Shown: piece by piece, positions 1-11,664 of the stretch
Numbering within the stretch: the stretch's first letter is position 1
Layout: every line of letters begins with the position of its first letter
NCBI GenBank assembly: GCA_000787465.1
Contig: JSYX01000403.1
Location: 1 to 31,884 of the forward strand
Length of the DNA: 31,884 nt
Reading direction: 5' to 3'
Source of the DNA: Thermomucor indicae-seudaticae
Taxonomy: Eukaryota; Mucoromycota; Mucoromycetes; Mucorales; Lichtheimiaceae
Translations under genes and position numbers: made by a program
Notes under the pieces: generated by a model
The model's database searches: none
The model's input: the letters and a program-made list of their open reading frames with translations, nothing else
What the model was told of the DNA's origin: nothing

Positions 1-144
1 TGCAAATTTTTTAATTCATATACGCATATTTGATCTATCTAGAGCGTAAACGACGTTCCCTAATTGACGAAAAAGATCATCTACAGCAGTGCAAACATTA
101 ATTTGAAATCCAGTATTCCTGGTAATCGACAGAGATAGAATCAT

Positions 145-2235
145 CTATGCGACAGTTGGCCGACGCTTCATGCGCACCAAAAGACTATCCTTAGCCAATG
201 TCATGATAACATAGCATCGGCGTTCCTGTGCATCCTTCAATGCTTGTGGGATTGCTTCAAAGTCATACAATCTTATTAAAGTTGCCATGGCAAGCCGCAT
301 TTCTTGCATGGCGAATGCTTTGCCAATACAGTTGCGCGAGCTGATTATGCGTTCTGTTTGTTAGCGTGCCCGTTCCCGGGTATTTACTGTTTCTGCACCC
401 TTACTTACCCAGCGCTAAAAGGGTAATAAGCATCCATGGGAGGAGGTGGGTTTGTACCTTCAAGCCATCGTTCCGGTTTGAATTTGTATGGTTCGGGCCA
501 GTAGTTAGGGTTCATATGAGCATGATAAATGTTACAGTGAACAATGGTCTAAGTATTCACACAAAAGGTTATCAGTCCGATGAGCAAAAGAGAGATGGCA
601 TGAAAGGGTTAACATACGCCTTTGGGTACGAACAACCGACCGGCAAGCACTGTATCTTGTTGTGCTACTCTCTCTATGCCACCAGCAGCCACGGGATCCA
701 TGCGCAGAGTTTCCTGAATAACTGCGGTCAGATAAGGCAGGTTCTTCAGCTGCTCGTGACGAAACAGTTTCTGTCCAGGCTCTAATGGGATGGCATCGAT
801 TTCGGCACGCAAGCAGTCCATGACATGTGGGTTTTCCAGTAAACGAATCATGGCGAACCCAAGGCTATTGCCTGTTGTTTCTGAACCGGCAACCAAGTAC
901 ATGACGGTTTCACCAGCTATTGCCTTTGCCGTGAGCCGATCTTCCGAATTCTTTGCAGAGTGGCTATCAATCAAGATTTGCAAAACGTCCTGACGTCTAG
1001 CTGCATCACCGCCTTCTATCCGTTCAAGTATAATCTCATTCATAAACTGACACATAGCCTCAATAATGAGACAATAAATATCTGTTTTTCTGCATTATCC
1101 TCACCTTCTGAAGTCTTATCATGGCGTAGAACATCTTCGAGTATGTGAATATCAGCTTAACTGCGCCCGTGTACGGATTCGAGATATGCTGGATTGCATT
1201 GAGCAAGGCCTTTTTAGTAGAAATATGACGACTGATTGATTCTGTTTAAACTTACATAATAAGATGCACGAGCAGCCTCCAAGATCGTATGCGGGACAAA
1301 ATGTTCGCTCTGCTCCAGCATATGGAATGATTTGCCGAATGCTGCTTTACCAATGACATCGAGAGCCAGATATTGAAAGATCGCCCAGATATCGACGGTG
1401 CCGAAATCATTCGTTTCAGAGCGTGTCTTCTCAATGTCACGGTCTATCCGTTGGATGAACGATTCAATGGTCGTGGTCATGTAGCTTTCAAGTGAATTCA
1501 GGTATTTGACAGAGAATGCAGGTGAAGCAATGCGTCTCTGTAAGGTAGCAGTGTCAGCGGTCAGAAAATGCGGGAATGGCTCATATATACTCTTCGCTTA
1601 TGAAATTCTTTGCGCATCGAAGTAAACATCGTTTCAGAAGTCCCTCCTAGATCGAGAGTTAGATACCCTCATACAACTGTGCCTTTACTTTTCCGCACTT
1701 ACTTTGTATACGGTCATAAGCCGGACCTTTTGGGAAGTCGTCTTTGGCGATAACTTGTTTGAGCATATCCTTATCTGCAATGGACAGATATTTGGGACCC
1801 AAGCGCACAGTCGGCCCATACTTTGCGCTCCATGCCTGAAATCTCAAAAAGCTACAGTCGATAATGGCGACGATGCATCAAGTCTACAGACTTGCCTCAG
1901 GGCACACAACATGTGACGAGTACTTACAGAGTTCCTGGGCCCTTGTTAAAAGTCATGAAGGGTGTGCCCGCAAACTTGAACAGAAACGGGCCAGGGACAT
2001 GACTCAGTGGACCGCAAAGACCAGCATACAGCCTCTGAATTGATGATATCCACCATATATAATCCGCTCCCTCTCCTAAATCATTCATATTCCTTACCGA
2101 TGTCACTATATAAGCGGCTGCCGATATCGCCAGAAACTTGCCCAGTTTGTCGAAATTCTGACGGTCGAAGAGCAAGCCAACATAGCGATTCGTGGCTATT
2201 AACTCTAGCTTTTTGGCAATAGACGAGTGATCCAT
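145..2235 (-). CDS. Cytochrome P450 monooxygenase, membrane-anchored
   Basis: Haem-thiolate monooxygenase, probably ER-anchored; substrate unknown. Exons, in transcript order: 2235-1928, 1851-1703, 1646-1591, 1537-1256, 1209-1105, 1058-618, 548-409 and 340-145. All seven introns are GT-AG, and the sum of 1677 nt gives 558 aa. A hydrophobic segment lies near residues 35-50, followed by a proline-rich hinge (HVPGP). The I-helix motif AGSETTG is near residue 355, the K-helix ETLR near 413, and the haem loop FSAGSRNCIG carries the axial Cys near residue 497; this loop is created only after the last intron is removed. An upstream in-frame TTG exists, but the first ATG (MDHSS) is the better start. 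The gene looks intact. The family (CYP number) cannot be assigned by eye. Confidence 0.93.
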
Positions 2236-2451
2236 TGAGCAAGGCAAATAGCTTAAAATGAAAAGAAGGAAGATATTTATCTGTGTTCAGCTCATGCATG
2301 CAGGGTATTGAATTCCATAAACCGAGATGCTTTGCATCAGTGCGCACAGATAGGTTAAAGATTGGGGTTTACATAATCAAGATAACGGTCTCGACAGCCG
2401 ATGTTTACTGCCGACGCAAGCCAAGAAATTAACATCATGCAATTCTCTTTC

Positions 2452-3567
2452 TTATGAAAGCGACCGTATCAAGCTCTTGATATGCGCCGGGCCGGTCCCA
2501 CAGCATCCGCCTAAGATCATTCTCTTCCCACTGTCGCGGCACCATTGAGCCATCAGTGAACCAAACACGTCCACAGGCACTTTGGTGTCTGTTTTCCAGC
2601 TTCGTGCTTCTGCATCCCATTCTTCACCGCCGTCCGGATAAAGCAACAATGCTTTGCCTTTCGTGCTAGGTGAAGCGGCCAAAATGCCGAGAAGGCCGGC
2701 AATATACCGCGGCTTTGTGCAATTGACGCCAACGGCAAATACTTGATGGAGATCCTCAAATTCCGCTATACAATCCTTCAGAAGGCTACCGTCCGATACG
2801 CACTCGTTGGATCGGCATGAAAACGACACACCCACAGGAAGCCCTTGAAGCAGATCAGTCTTCGATTTGATTAGTTCACGAATCGCTTGTGCCTCTAGTA
2901 AAGACGGAATCGTTTCAAACAAGATAAAGTCAACGCCAGGCTCTAATATCAATCGAGACCAGATCAGCGAGCCTCTTTAAACTCTTGCACATATGCAAGG
3001 GAACAAACCTTGAAGCAAAATTTCGAGCCGTTCACGATGAAACGCCACCAATTCTTCACGCGTCCGATCACCGTAATCACCAGTATATTCAGCACCATTC
3101 GCCAAAAAGGCCCCATAGCACCCTAAAGACAAAGCTACGTGACCAGAACCGTGTTCGTCGCGTGCTTCACGAGCCAGTTGTACGCTGCGTCGCATTAAAG
3201 TGACAGCTTGCGCGTAAGAATAGCCTGCATCCAGAAATCCCTGGATAGTAGCCTGATAGCTGGCTGTTGTCGCGACATTGGCTCCAGCTTCAAAATATCG
3301 CTTATGTACTGCCTGTCCTCTCACCACCCCGTACTCTTTTAGTAAAACGCGTTCCCTCTACTGTGCTTACTCATATGAACATGCCTTGATGGCTTCTGGA
3401 TCATCTTGCAAACATTGTGCAGACCATAATTTGCCTGAACGACGCAATTAAGAAACGCGTTTAACCTTCATTTCGCCGTTTGTCAAACCTGACAAGTCTT
3501 TGCCAAATGAGCGCTTCAGCTCTGTGGCTAAGCCGCCATCAAGAAACAATGGATACTCAAAAGCCAT
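2452..3567 (-). CDS. Homocysteine S-methyltransferase (Mht1/Sam4-like)
   Basis: Transfers a methyl group to homocysteine to make methionine; in this family the donor is S-methylmethionine or S-adenosylmethionine. Exons 3567-3489, 3434-3385, 3312-3009 and 2942-2452 sum to 924 nt (307 aa). The N-terminus has the family motif LDGGLATEL, followed by AGANVATTASYQ. Zinc-binding cysteines are seen in VNCTK and in the C-terminal GGCCGT motif. The second intron (3313-3384) uses a GC donor: only this junction gives the conserved spacing DPEAIKAVHKRYFEAGA. An alternative GT donor 11 nt further on would insert about six residues not expected in the family. Introns 1 and 3 are normal GT-AG. The start is the ATG of MAFEYPLF. 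Confidence 0.9.
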
Positions 3568-3915
3568 TTTAGAAGAGGAAAGTAAATTTTTTATTGGCCT
3601 CAATTCTACTTCTACGTCTAACAGTATTCACTGACCTGACCTGACCTGACCTGGAAATGAGAAAGGACAAGATGAGTAAACAGCTCCATGACCGCTTCTC
3701 ATCGTTCCCCATCCCGCTTTCTAACGCAATTTCAGAGAGCATTATCATTCATGATAACATCAGATTTAGCATGGAATAATAAATGGTTCTCATCATAGCA
3801 CACACGACGCGTTACGACGCCACCCCCAAAATAAGAAAAATAGTTTTCAAGAACCTACCTTTAGACGCTCGCTATTTAGCGACAATTCTCTTTGTTCATC
3901 GATCCTACATGGACT
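3568..3915. other. Intergenic region between divergent HMT and orphan ORF
   Basis: No gene is recognised here. The stretch lies upstream of both the methyltransferase (-) and the small ORF (+), so it is probably promoter DNA. It holds a short pentanucleotide tandem repeat at 3631-3653 and is otherwise AT-rich, with no clear TATA or CCAAT box that I would defend. Confidence 0.5.
3631..3653 (+). repeat. Pentanucleotide tandem repeat (CTGAC)n
   Basis: Four perfect copies of CTGAC plus CTG lie in tandem, about 65-90 bases upstream of the methyltransferase start. It could be a polymorphic microsatellite or a clustered binding site. Nothing else in the sequence decides between these. Confidence 0.85.
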
Positions 3916-4140
3916 ATGAATTGTATTAGAACACCAGTTCCTGTTGAATTCTTCGCAAAAGGAGAGCAATTGAACAAAATAGAAAATAGATCAGCAGTGT
4001 GGTTTGGAGCACGCTACAATTATCGACATGTATACTTTGCCGACTGGGGCGGAGCAATTCATCATATCCAGAAGAAGATGGGAAAAAAAGCGTTCGTAAA
4101 AGAGAATGATATTTACCTTAAAGACCTGTTAAAAGTGTAG
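3916..4140 (+). CDS. Small orphan ORF, 74 aa, function unknown
   Basis: I do not recognise this protein. From the ATG at 3916 it encodes 74 residues, rich in aromatic and basic residues (for example RYNYRHVYFADWGG), with a lysine-rich C-terminus (QKKMGKKAF, LKDLLKV). The frame is open a further eight codons upstream, without another ATG. There is no signal peptide or membrane segment. The composition looks more like a genuine globular fragment than random DNA, so it may be one exon of a longer gene or the remains of one. An intron-like stretch (gtaaaacgg...ttttccag) lies downstream near 4223-4252, but I could not join it in frame. Confidence 0.35.
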   Translation: MNCIRTPVPVEFFAKGEQLNKIENRSAVWFGARYNYRHVYFADWGGAIHHIQKKMGKKAFVKENDIYLKDLLKV

Positions 4141-4474
4141 AGCTACAAAACACTGACAGAGCGCCTTTTTATATGTGCAAAAATTTTTTAACAGTCATTG
4201 ATCGAGAAGTCCCGGGCCAATCAGGTAAAACGGTGTTCTCTTCTGCTTTTCCAGGGCCCGCTCTGCTACAGGGTTTATTCGTTAAACTTGCAGTGACATG
4301 CAAGAGATTTTGCGCAGAGAAAACAAAATGATTTACGTAAAACAGACACGATAATTTGTGGTAAGAAGAAATCAGAACATGCGATCAGTCCATTTGTCAC
4401 TTTGCTTCAAAGAATGATTCGTGCAGCAGACAGAAAAACCCAGTATTCAGAAATAGTAATGATACAAACAATTT
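4141..4474. other. 3' flank between convergent genes, no gene recognised
   Basis: AT-rich DNA between the stop of the orphan ORF (+) and the stop of Trs65 (-). It is probably the 3' untranslated and termination region of both. No RNA gene, repeat or open frame is convincing. Confidence 0.5.
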
Positions 4475-7014
4475 TTACAAATTGAGGCTTTCAACGAATA
4501 TTTCTAAAACATTACGCAAGTTTGTGACAAAGCCGGTATCGAGGTCGACTAGCTGAATCAGGTCAATAGTATGCAGTTTTTCTTTGACAGCAATAAACCG
4601 AATATCCACCGCTTGTGAAGTCGAGGGACCCAGAGGACTGCTACATTTTAGTGACAGTATATCTCCTTCTGGCGCTTTTATGAATTTACCTTAATCTGAC
4701 ATTGTTCTCCAAGCAAACGATATCTGCTTCATGCGTTTCATTTTCGAAATATTGTCTCAGGAATTCTGGCATCAAGGAAACATGTCAAAAGACGCCCTCT
4801 GTGTGATCTAGTACTCGACTCTTTACCTGCTTCGTCCATATATGGATCGATAGGAAACTGCTCTGCTGGGATTGGAGGCAACGCTGTCTTCATATGACCC
4901 AGCGCATCTACGCCTGCTCCCGTAGGTTGGTGAATATGCGGATGCCGCTTGCGGTTAGGTATCATGACTTGAAACCGTCGCGTATGCTTCGATCGATTGA
5001 CAATGAAAATATGCAGTGGAAATATCTTGCCGATGAATATTTGAGATGGCACTGTGAATGAAATGATGATCCCATCTACAACTTCTGTTTCAGCACGACG
5101 CCCACCAGTGCTGCCGCCTGGTATCACCGGTGCAGGAGGATGAGCAGAAGGTAACGGACTCTCTCCACCGCGAATGGACCCTGACTGGTTTGCCAGCACC
5201 ATACGCTTTCTGCCGTCCATGTGTGATAGATGACTCATTGGGCTTCCTACGGAGCGAGCCCCTGGAGAAACAGATACACTTGTTGAAAGAGATGTGGATG
5301 ACCGGCCGAGTAAAGCAGGTGACGATGCGAGCAGCGAAGAGAATCTTGGATCCGGATCTTCACGCTTTTGGCGTATACCCGTAACATCCAGCATCGTGTT
5401 CCATTTTGAACGCATAGGTAGAGCACGTACGCCATCCACAATAGGGGACCCGTACACTTGTATGGATACTCTTTGTGGCTGAAGACGGTCATCTTGATAA
5501 TGTGCTGGTACGACAGGCGGTGGTGGACGATGACGGGAAGAAAACATTCGTGCAGGAGGAGCTGGTGGTTTAGCAGATCCATCCTCCAGAAGAGTTACGT
5601 CGTAAAGGAACACCATTTGATCCAAGACCTCCAAAGTAAATGGAAATTTCACCTTGTGTATAACATTGAGCGTCCATCGTTCCATCCAACCATTTATTCT
5701 AGTGCTTTTACCTCTTTCGAAAATGCCATGGTTACCACGGAGTTCGATACCTGTACCTCCACCTTGTCCACGATAAATCGACATCCTGCTTCGTTTGGAT
5801 TCTCCAGCTCCACCGACATCATGACCATCTTGTCGGTAATAGATGCGTTGGTCGTCCGCATTTTGACATTGATACCTGGTCGTATTGCGACCGTATCCCG
5901 CACGAACCGTCGAAGTGTCAATAAAGGAGACGATGTAGTTTGGCTAACTTGGGAAAAGGTGCCGCTTGATTGACGACTATGTTTCTCGATAACAAATCGC
6001 TGATGCAGTTGGTTACTGTCTGAGGCAAATAATGGATCTACGATTGGTGTTTGTATTTCAATACGAGCAAGACCAAAGAGGTCCATCTAAGAACGTACCT
6101 TCTTGTAGACCGTCAAGTAGATCTATTGTATCGAACAGATCGGCATCATATCGATCTTTGTCCTCGTCCGTTTGCGCAGTTTTCTGTTGACTGGTGGTTA
6201 GCGGTCGATAAGATACATTGAACGCAATCGAGAGCAGCGGATTCTGGCTCCGGGTCTTTACATAAACTTTGCATATCGTCCCCTTGGCAAATGAGCTCAA
6301 TGTTTTGTCGCGAATAAAGGGCAAAAGTGCACTTACGGATAGGAACGACTAATGGGTAGAGGCAACAGTATGCTTGATCCCACTCAAAGATGGTCGGTTT
6401 CGCGTCCTTTCCTCGACTGTTGTAAGTGTGCGAGAAGAACGGTAACGTTTCAGGCACAGCGCCAGTGCCAGCTGACATGGAGCCAGCACCACCTCCTCCT
6501 CGGCTTGCTTCTCGTTTATGCATCTTGGGCGACGACGGAGCCGACGAAGACGGCGCCACTTTAGACGAAAGAGATCGATGGTGCAAGGAAGAAGAAAATG
6601 ACGACGACGGCTGAAGTGGAGGTGGCCCTGCTGCAGCAGCCGAGCCGGCATTCTGAGTGCCGTCCAGGATGCTCGCTTCGAGATGTACGTCCAGTTGATT
6701 ATAAAATGCGTGAACTGCTTGCATCACATTTTCACCGGTACCGGCAATGTGGTGCGGGACGCTGACGAATAAATATACTTTGAGCTGTTCATCTTGACAA
6801 TAAAATAAGCGTCCTGGCTTGAGCCGTTGCTTTTCGGAATGGCTGGCTAATCGCAGACGAACCTACCGTAAAACGTAAAAGAGCGAGATGGAGCGTCCAA
6901 AATGTTTTGAAAGGAAGAAGAAGGAATATCAGGATCGAGATTAGGTATTAATATACGGAACTCGGCTTCATTGAAAAAGTGTTCCCAGGACACGTTTGCT
7001 TCCGTAGGAGACAT
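4475..7014 (-). CDS. TRS65: TRAPPII complex subunit Trs65
   Basis: Subunit of the TRAPPII tethering/GEF complex acting at the late Golgi (role known from yeast Trs65/Kre11). Exons 7014-6867, 6813-6337, 6266-6099, 6037-5712, 5652-4827, 4765-4690 and 4640-4475 total 2187 nt (728 aa); all introns are GT-AG. The family is recognised from the Ig-like blocks: VKMRTTNASI...VELENP...VDKVEVQVSN, FLYDVTLLED, and the C-terminal block ending in LHTIDLIQLVDLDTGFV. A low-complexity Ser/Pro/Gly linker is encoded around 6400-6650, and another Ser/Pro-rich stretch lies around 5100-5400. The start is uncertain: 7014 is the first in-frame ATG, but the frame stays open upstream to about 7160 without another ATG, so a short 5' exon may be missing. 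Confidence 0.88.
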
Positions 7015-7127
7015 ATGGTTATTATTGTTGCTGGCGGGAAGAGGTGCCTGATCTCTTGCGACAAGAGACTCCGACTCTGGTTTAGCAGTTTCTGTGGTCA
7101 AGCCAAGAGTGGAAGTTTGCAGCGTCC

Positions 7128-7477
7128 ATGCGAAGAATCCGAAATGTTGTGATTGCGAAGGAAATTGGCGTCAAGGGTCTATCGCGCATGCTTAATGAAG
7201 CAACCAAGCAAACTTGTGCATCTTACTACAAGATTTTGAAAGTCAAACGACATGAAGTTCCGTACTTCTAAAGTAAGTGAGGATGGCAGTAAACGGCGTT
7301 TGTCAAAGACTTGTCGGCGTGCGGTGGACAGTACAATATTGGAACGAGCAAACTGTACTTTGTCCGCAAACTGGCTGTGGAGCGATCATGGACAGATATG
7401 TAAACGGAGCGCGTGACATCCTGATCCGAGCCATTGCCGAGGACAAACTGCAGATACTTGAAGAAGGTAGATATTAA
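7128..7477 (+). pseudogene. Decayed C-terminal fragment of a Fanzor/TnpB-like nuclease
   Basis: Fanzor proteins are eukaryotic relatives of TnpB, RNA-guided nucleases of mobile elements. From 7128 one frame reads VVIAKEIGVKGLS, resembling the RuvC-II strand block of TnpB-like proteins, and runs into a stop near 7275. A second frame downstream contains a zinc-ribbon half (CPQTGCG) followed at once by IMDRYVNGARDILIRAI, which matches the RuvC-III signature DRDxNxARNI. The other zinc-ribbon half (SKTC) is in a different frame, so at least one frameshift separates the pieces. The N-terminal two thirds of the protein are absent; the neighbouring sequence belongs to the Trs65 5' region. It is therefore a dead remnant. 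Assignment rests on motif recognition only. Confidence 0.72.
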
Positions 7478-8053
7478 GGACTTATCGTATACGATATGCC
7501 TTTGGATTTAACTCTATTCCTGACTAGCGCTTCTGAGCGATGACAAGAATGATGATAATATCGGGCTGGACAACTCCCCGTAAGTTGACTGCTTCGCATC
7601 TGGTATATCCTGCATTGCTGACCGATCGTTCTAATACAGTCGGGGCCGGAGACGAGGGGCTGTAACCCGCATGCGGCGAGATCACAAAATCTGTCACGTG
7701 AGTTCTTATCGTGCACTAACGGGTTTTCTCTACACATCTCAACAATTAAACATTTGGCGTATGTGCACATATCCGTTAAAAGTTATGAAACGGCTAATAT
7801 ACCAGACTAAAGACCGAAAACGTGGCGACTCCTACCGATAGTCGTAAAAGATAATGGCGAGTTGCTACGTGAGCACTTCACACAACACTCCTCTGCAGGA
7901 ACTCAATCCATGATGCGACTCTTAATCGAGCTCGAGATACTCAAGAAGGCATGGAGCCGATGCCTACATTTAGACTGCGCATAGAGGCGTCAGTACATAG
8001 AATGGACGATCGCATGGTAGATCACATGTAACTTTAGTTTCTATTAAAAAAAG
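7478..8053. other. Intergenic region 3' of the Fanzor-like remnant
   Basis: No gene recognised. A perfect 14-bp palindrome (TATCGTATACGATA, 7483-7496) sits six bases after the remnant's stop. The rest has no long open frame with protein-like composition and no tRNA-like fold that I can see. It may hold the 3' end of the former mobile element, but I cannot find its boundary. Confidence 0.45.
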
Positions 8054-8104
8054 CCAATCCTGGAGTCTATGATAGAGTCGTTACATTAAACTGATCTTTA
8101 TAAA
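8054..8104 (+). promoter_or_regulatory. CCAAT box and TATA box upstream of the lipase gene
   Basis: CCAAT at 8054-8058 is followed 45 bases later by TATAAAG (8099-8105), with a pyrimidine-rich stretch after that and the lipase ATG at 8334. Order and spacing fit a core promoter with a long 5' leader. The match is by eye. Confidence 0.5.
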
Positions 8105-8250
8105 GCCGGACCAAGACGCCGACCTAGCAGTGGCTTTCATATCTTTTGCCACGTGAGCATTACCCTTTCTTGTATACCCATTTTTTGCACCTTTTTCTTC
8201 AATTCAATACCGTTTGTTCCTTTTACAACTCTTCCCAAGAGGAGGGAAAA

Positions 8251-8281
8251 GAGAGTGTGTGTGCGTGTGTTTCTGTGTGTC
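8251..8281 (+). repeat. GT-rich microsatellite in the lipase leader
   Basis: An imperfect (GT)n run (gtgtgtgtgcgtgtgt and gtgtgt) lies in the presumed 5' untranslated region, about 50-80 bases before the lipase start. Confidence 0.7.
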
Positions 8282-8333
8282 TTTGCAAGACTCTGAAAGA
8301 CGAACCCCGCGTAAGCAGTACAACAAACCTCCT

Positions 8334-11300
8334 ATGGCGCCTTCATCACTTGCCCCTCCTCGATCGTCTGCCACCATACGATACTCAAAACCACCACAAT
8401 TCTCACCTGGACAACTGGACGATTGCCTCATTCAAACATCAGACATACAATGTAGCACGATTCCTTCTCGGCGTTTGTCGCTCCCTGACATGCAACAACT
8501 CAGGGACGAATGGGCTCGGCGGGAAGCTTTGCAGATTAATACATTGCCACCCGGCAAGCTGCAGGTGGGATAGGGTCCAACAAGGGGGTTCGGTGGGATG
8601 AACAATTACGTCAATGGAGGAAACTCATGAAGCCAACTTTCGAACACCCAGATCGATCTGCTTAACGTTCGAACCGATGTCAAAGTCAAGCGACCTGTTA
8701 TGCGACTCAGAATGGGACCACAGCGATACTTTTCTTCAAGGTCCAAACAGCCTACCGGAAACTGGAACGAAGGGTTTCTATTCACGATATCCTATCATAA
8801 CCAGCTGTTCGACACTATTGAGGTACATTATTACAAAGCTATTGTATCGCTCTACGTTTAATCAGGATTTGACACCTGCTTTGAGACAATAGCTCGACCT
8901 ATTTGATAAGCGCAATGGTTGGCGATCCAAGACACGGCATATTGGCAAGGCGAAGCTCCGGATAGCCCGCTTGAACAACCGAGAAGATGTCTTTCTTACG
9001 TAAAGTGAATGCAAGAAAAATAGTAATCATTCTTCGTTTTAACAGGCGTGATGCATATATAGATTTTTGCCCATGTACGAGTATCATGCGAAACGCTATC
9101 TACCATCGCATATCCAACTCCCACACAACTTTCTAAAGACGCATATACCTCGATTCCGCTCACAAGAGCAGGTTGAATACCAGGAACAACACCCTAGTCA
9201 TCGCAAGAATTCCATGACCCCACTTATTGGCTCTGTCCAAGTTCGTATACGATACGCGTATCAAGTTGCACCCGAAACTCCCATTCCTGAATTGCTTACC
9301 CCGGCATACAAAGATTCCGATACCCACAGTCTTGTCAGCAACAGCAGCCAACAGGATTGTAGCACCGTTGCATCCTCATATAGCGGCAGAAGTAAAAGCA
9401 GTCTTTATAGTGTCGCTACTCTTAGCAGCGTGAATACCCATTCCACAGCTGTAAGCGCAGAGAGCCATGAGAATGATGTTGAAAGCAGCGACGACAATGA
9501 CGATGGCGAGGATGAAGATAATAACAGCTCGTTTCATGAGGCTGTAGAACCGAAGCTGGTCTACGTTGACGACTTGGCGGAAGCACCAAACACGCTTTCA
9601 GCTGACTCCAATCGCCCGGTGTCATGCAGTCAATCCGTAGTTGATGCCATGTTTATGGAACAACTAGAAAACAAGATCGCCCGACGAACAGAGAGCACGA
9701 GGCGTCTCGATCCTGGTTCGAGCAGCGGCAACAACTTTGGATTTTCCCGATCCGATATGGAGAACAGGCGAAAGACCCTTCAGCGAAAGAACTCCGAGTC
9801 AAGCATTCGAAGCCATAACTTTGGCGATAAGAATTTTGCTCGCCGTTGGATTAATGAGTCCTTTGAAGAGGTTGCTTTAGCACATCCAAGCATGGACCGC
9901 ATGATTGGCTTCGTCGTCAGCCCACAAACCCGTATCCTGGTTCGTGCGGTCGTAAAGATCCTTACGGGCTTTGTACGTATCTCTTCCCCATTCCTTGTTT
10001 TTATTTCTGAAATCTAACTAATTTTATCTCTCCAGGGACAAGGATTTCGTATCACCGCGATTCAGTTGCTCTCGTGTCTGTCATTATTGCAAAGCTTCTA
10101 TATGGACATACCACGGTAATTCACGTGGCTATTCAGATTCTCATTTACAATTTGCTAACTGTCCTTTTGCCGGCTAGACCTCCACCAGCCGAAAAAATTA
10201 CGGATCTCCGTTTCCTGGACAAAGCAAACTACTTTTTGGGACATGCCATCATTGCATATGCAAGTTAGAAAATCAAGAGCCGACTATCTGTAATGAAACT
10301 AATTTCGTGTCCGTTAGGGCTGGCGTGGCCTTTCCTACCTAGGCGAATATGCAAAGTATCTAAAAGGTAGGACGAAAGACTGACTTGTTCTACAGTTTCG
10401 CCTGAGCTGAGTCATTGTGAATAGACGTTATAAAGACACGGTCAAACAAGGAAGCGATTGTCCGATATCTCAAGATTCCACCAGAGGACTTGCTGGGTTA
10501 CGAGTATGGTTTACGCAAAGGGGCTGTGTTTCAGCCGAGCTATTTTGTGGCAATCGACCGTGGCTATGAGGCGATTGTCCTGGGCATCCGAGGTACTTGG
10601 GTAAGTAGACCGTGATAACTTATCAGTGGCCCAAAGTTCTCATTTACTTCATATAAAAAGAGTTTGTACGATTGCATTACGGATCTCGTATGCGAATATC
10701 GGCCGTGGAAAGGCGGACTGGTGCATTCAGGAATGCTCGCTTCTGCGCAGTGGTTTTTTACGCTCATCATACCCCAAATATTTCATTTCATCCATGAGCA
10801 AGCCAAGTCTGAAACGCGCCCTATTTCATCCTTTATCATCACGGGCCACTCATTAGGTGCAGGCACGGCAGCCTTACTTACCATGATGGTGGCGGACCAT
10901 CTGGAGGAGTTGCGGCGACTCGCTGATAACCCAGACTTTAAAGTACACTGTTACAGCTATGCTCCTGTGGCATCCGTCTCGCTGGATTTAAGCGAAAAGT
11001 ACAAGGATTATATCGATAGTTTTGTTTGCCAGGACGACATTGTAGCGCGGCTATCCTATGGCACCGCCAGTTGTTCCAAGGAGCTCATCATGGATGCTAC
11101 CATTGCTATTGACGGTATGGGTGGCACGAGCAAGATTAACGCGGACAGCAAGGCTCGCAAGGCCTGTTTTGAAATTATCGAGAAACGGCGACAGGAAATA
11201 TTCAATGCGGTCGAGCCAAAATATCCGTTGTTGTATGTGCCTGGTCGAGTGTACCACTTTCGACGGCGGCGACAGTCCAAGGATGGCAGTCGCAAACGTG

Positions 11301-11644
11301 GACAAAGAAGACGGCCGAAATCATACTGTGAACCCAGCAAAGGAGAAGGTCTAACGGAGCCGGCCTTCTCCAGAGGTTCAGAAGAGGATGAGGAACCAGG
11401 TTTTAGTCTGCACAAGAGCTCTCCGCATATATCAGAGGAAATGTACATATCCAAGACTTGCCTAGAGGACCATATGCTGGTCACGTATCTTAAGGCGTTC
11501 CAGGCTGTACGTCGAGATTGTATGCGCGCGTTGCACAAGCGGCAGCCATCACCTACAAAGGAGGAGAAGGAAGTGAGGTGTGGATCACCTGTCCCATGCA
11601 TACGCGTTGAGAATCCCGAGGGTGAACCATTGGCTCTTCCTTAG
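8334..11644 (+). CDS. C2-domain class 3 lipase (sn1-specific diacylglycerol lipase-like)
   Basis: Predicted to hydrolyse the sn-1 ester of diacylglycerol or a related lipid at a membrane. Exons 8334-8564, 8652-8822, 8893-8999, 9063-9972, 10036-10115, 10178-10259, 10318-10366, 10425-10600 and 10661-11644 total 2790 nt (929 aa). Residues about 77-230 form a C2 domain (LQIDLLNVRTDV, HIGKAKLRIARL, GSVQVRIRY). A Ser/Asp/Glu-rich disordered linker follows (SSDDNDDGEDED). The lipase domain has GIRGTW at the oxyanion region, the nucleophile elbow GHSLGAG (Ser near 666), Asp in CQDDIVARLS (near 727) and a candidate His in EDHMLVTYL (near 873). The intron at 10260-10317 has a GC donor (gcaagt). The C-terminus is basic and Pro-rich. 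No transmembrane segments are obvious, unlike animal DAGL. Confidence 0.92.
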
Positions 11645-11658
11645 CGAAGTGAGGTTTC

Positions 11659-11664
11659 AATAAA
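11659..11664 (+). terminator. Canonical poly(A) signal of the lipase gene
   Basis: AATAAA lies 15 bases after the lipase stop codon. It is the clearest cleavage/polyadenylation signal in the window. Confidence 0.6.

Noticed and set aside
2943..3008. A 36-nt intron or frameshift in the methyltransferase
   Set aside because: A 66-nt GT-AG intron (2943-3008) gives LLQEPGVDFILFETIPS with the conserved family spacing, so no defect is needed.
7474..7770. 98-codon minus-strand open frame after the Fanzor-like remnant
   Set aside because: No recognisable motif, no start context and no splice partners; likely chance.
8565..8651. Protein-like stretch GVRWDEQLRQWRKLMKP between lipase exons 1 and 2, first read as evidence of two frameshifts
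   Set aside because: A normal 87-nt GT-AG intron (8565-8651) joins LPPGKLQ to IDLLNVRTDV in frame, giving a clean C2 domain. The stretch lies inside the intron.
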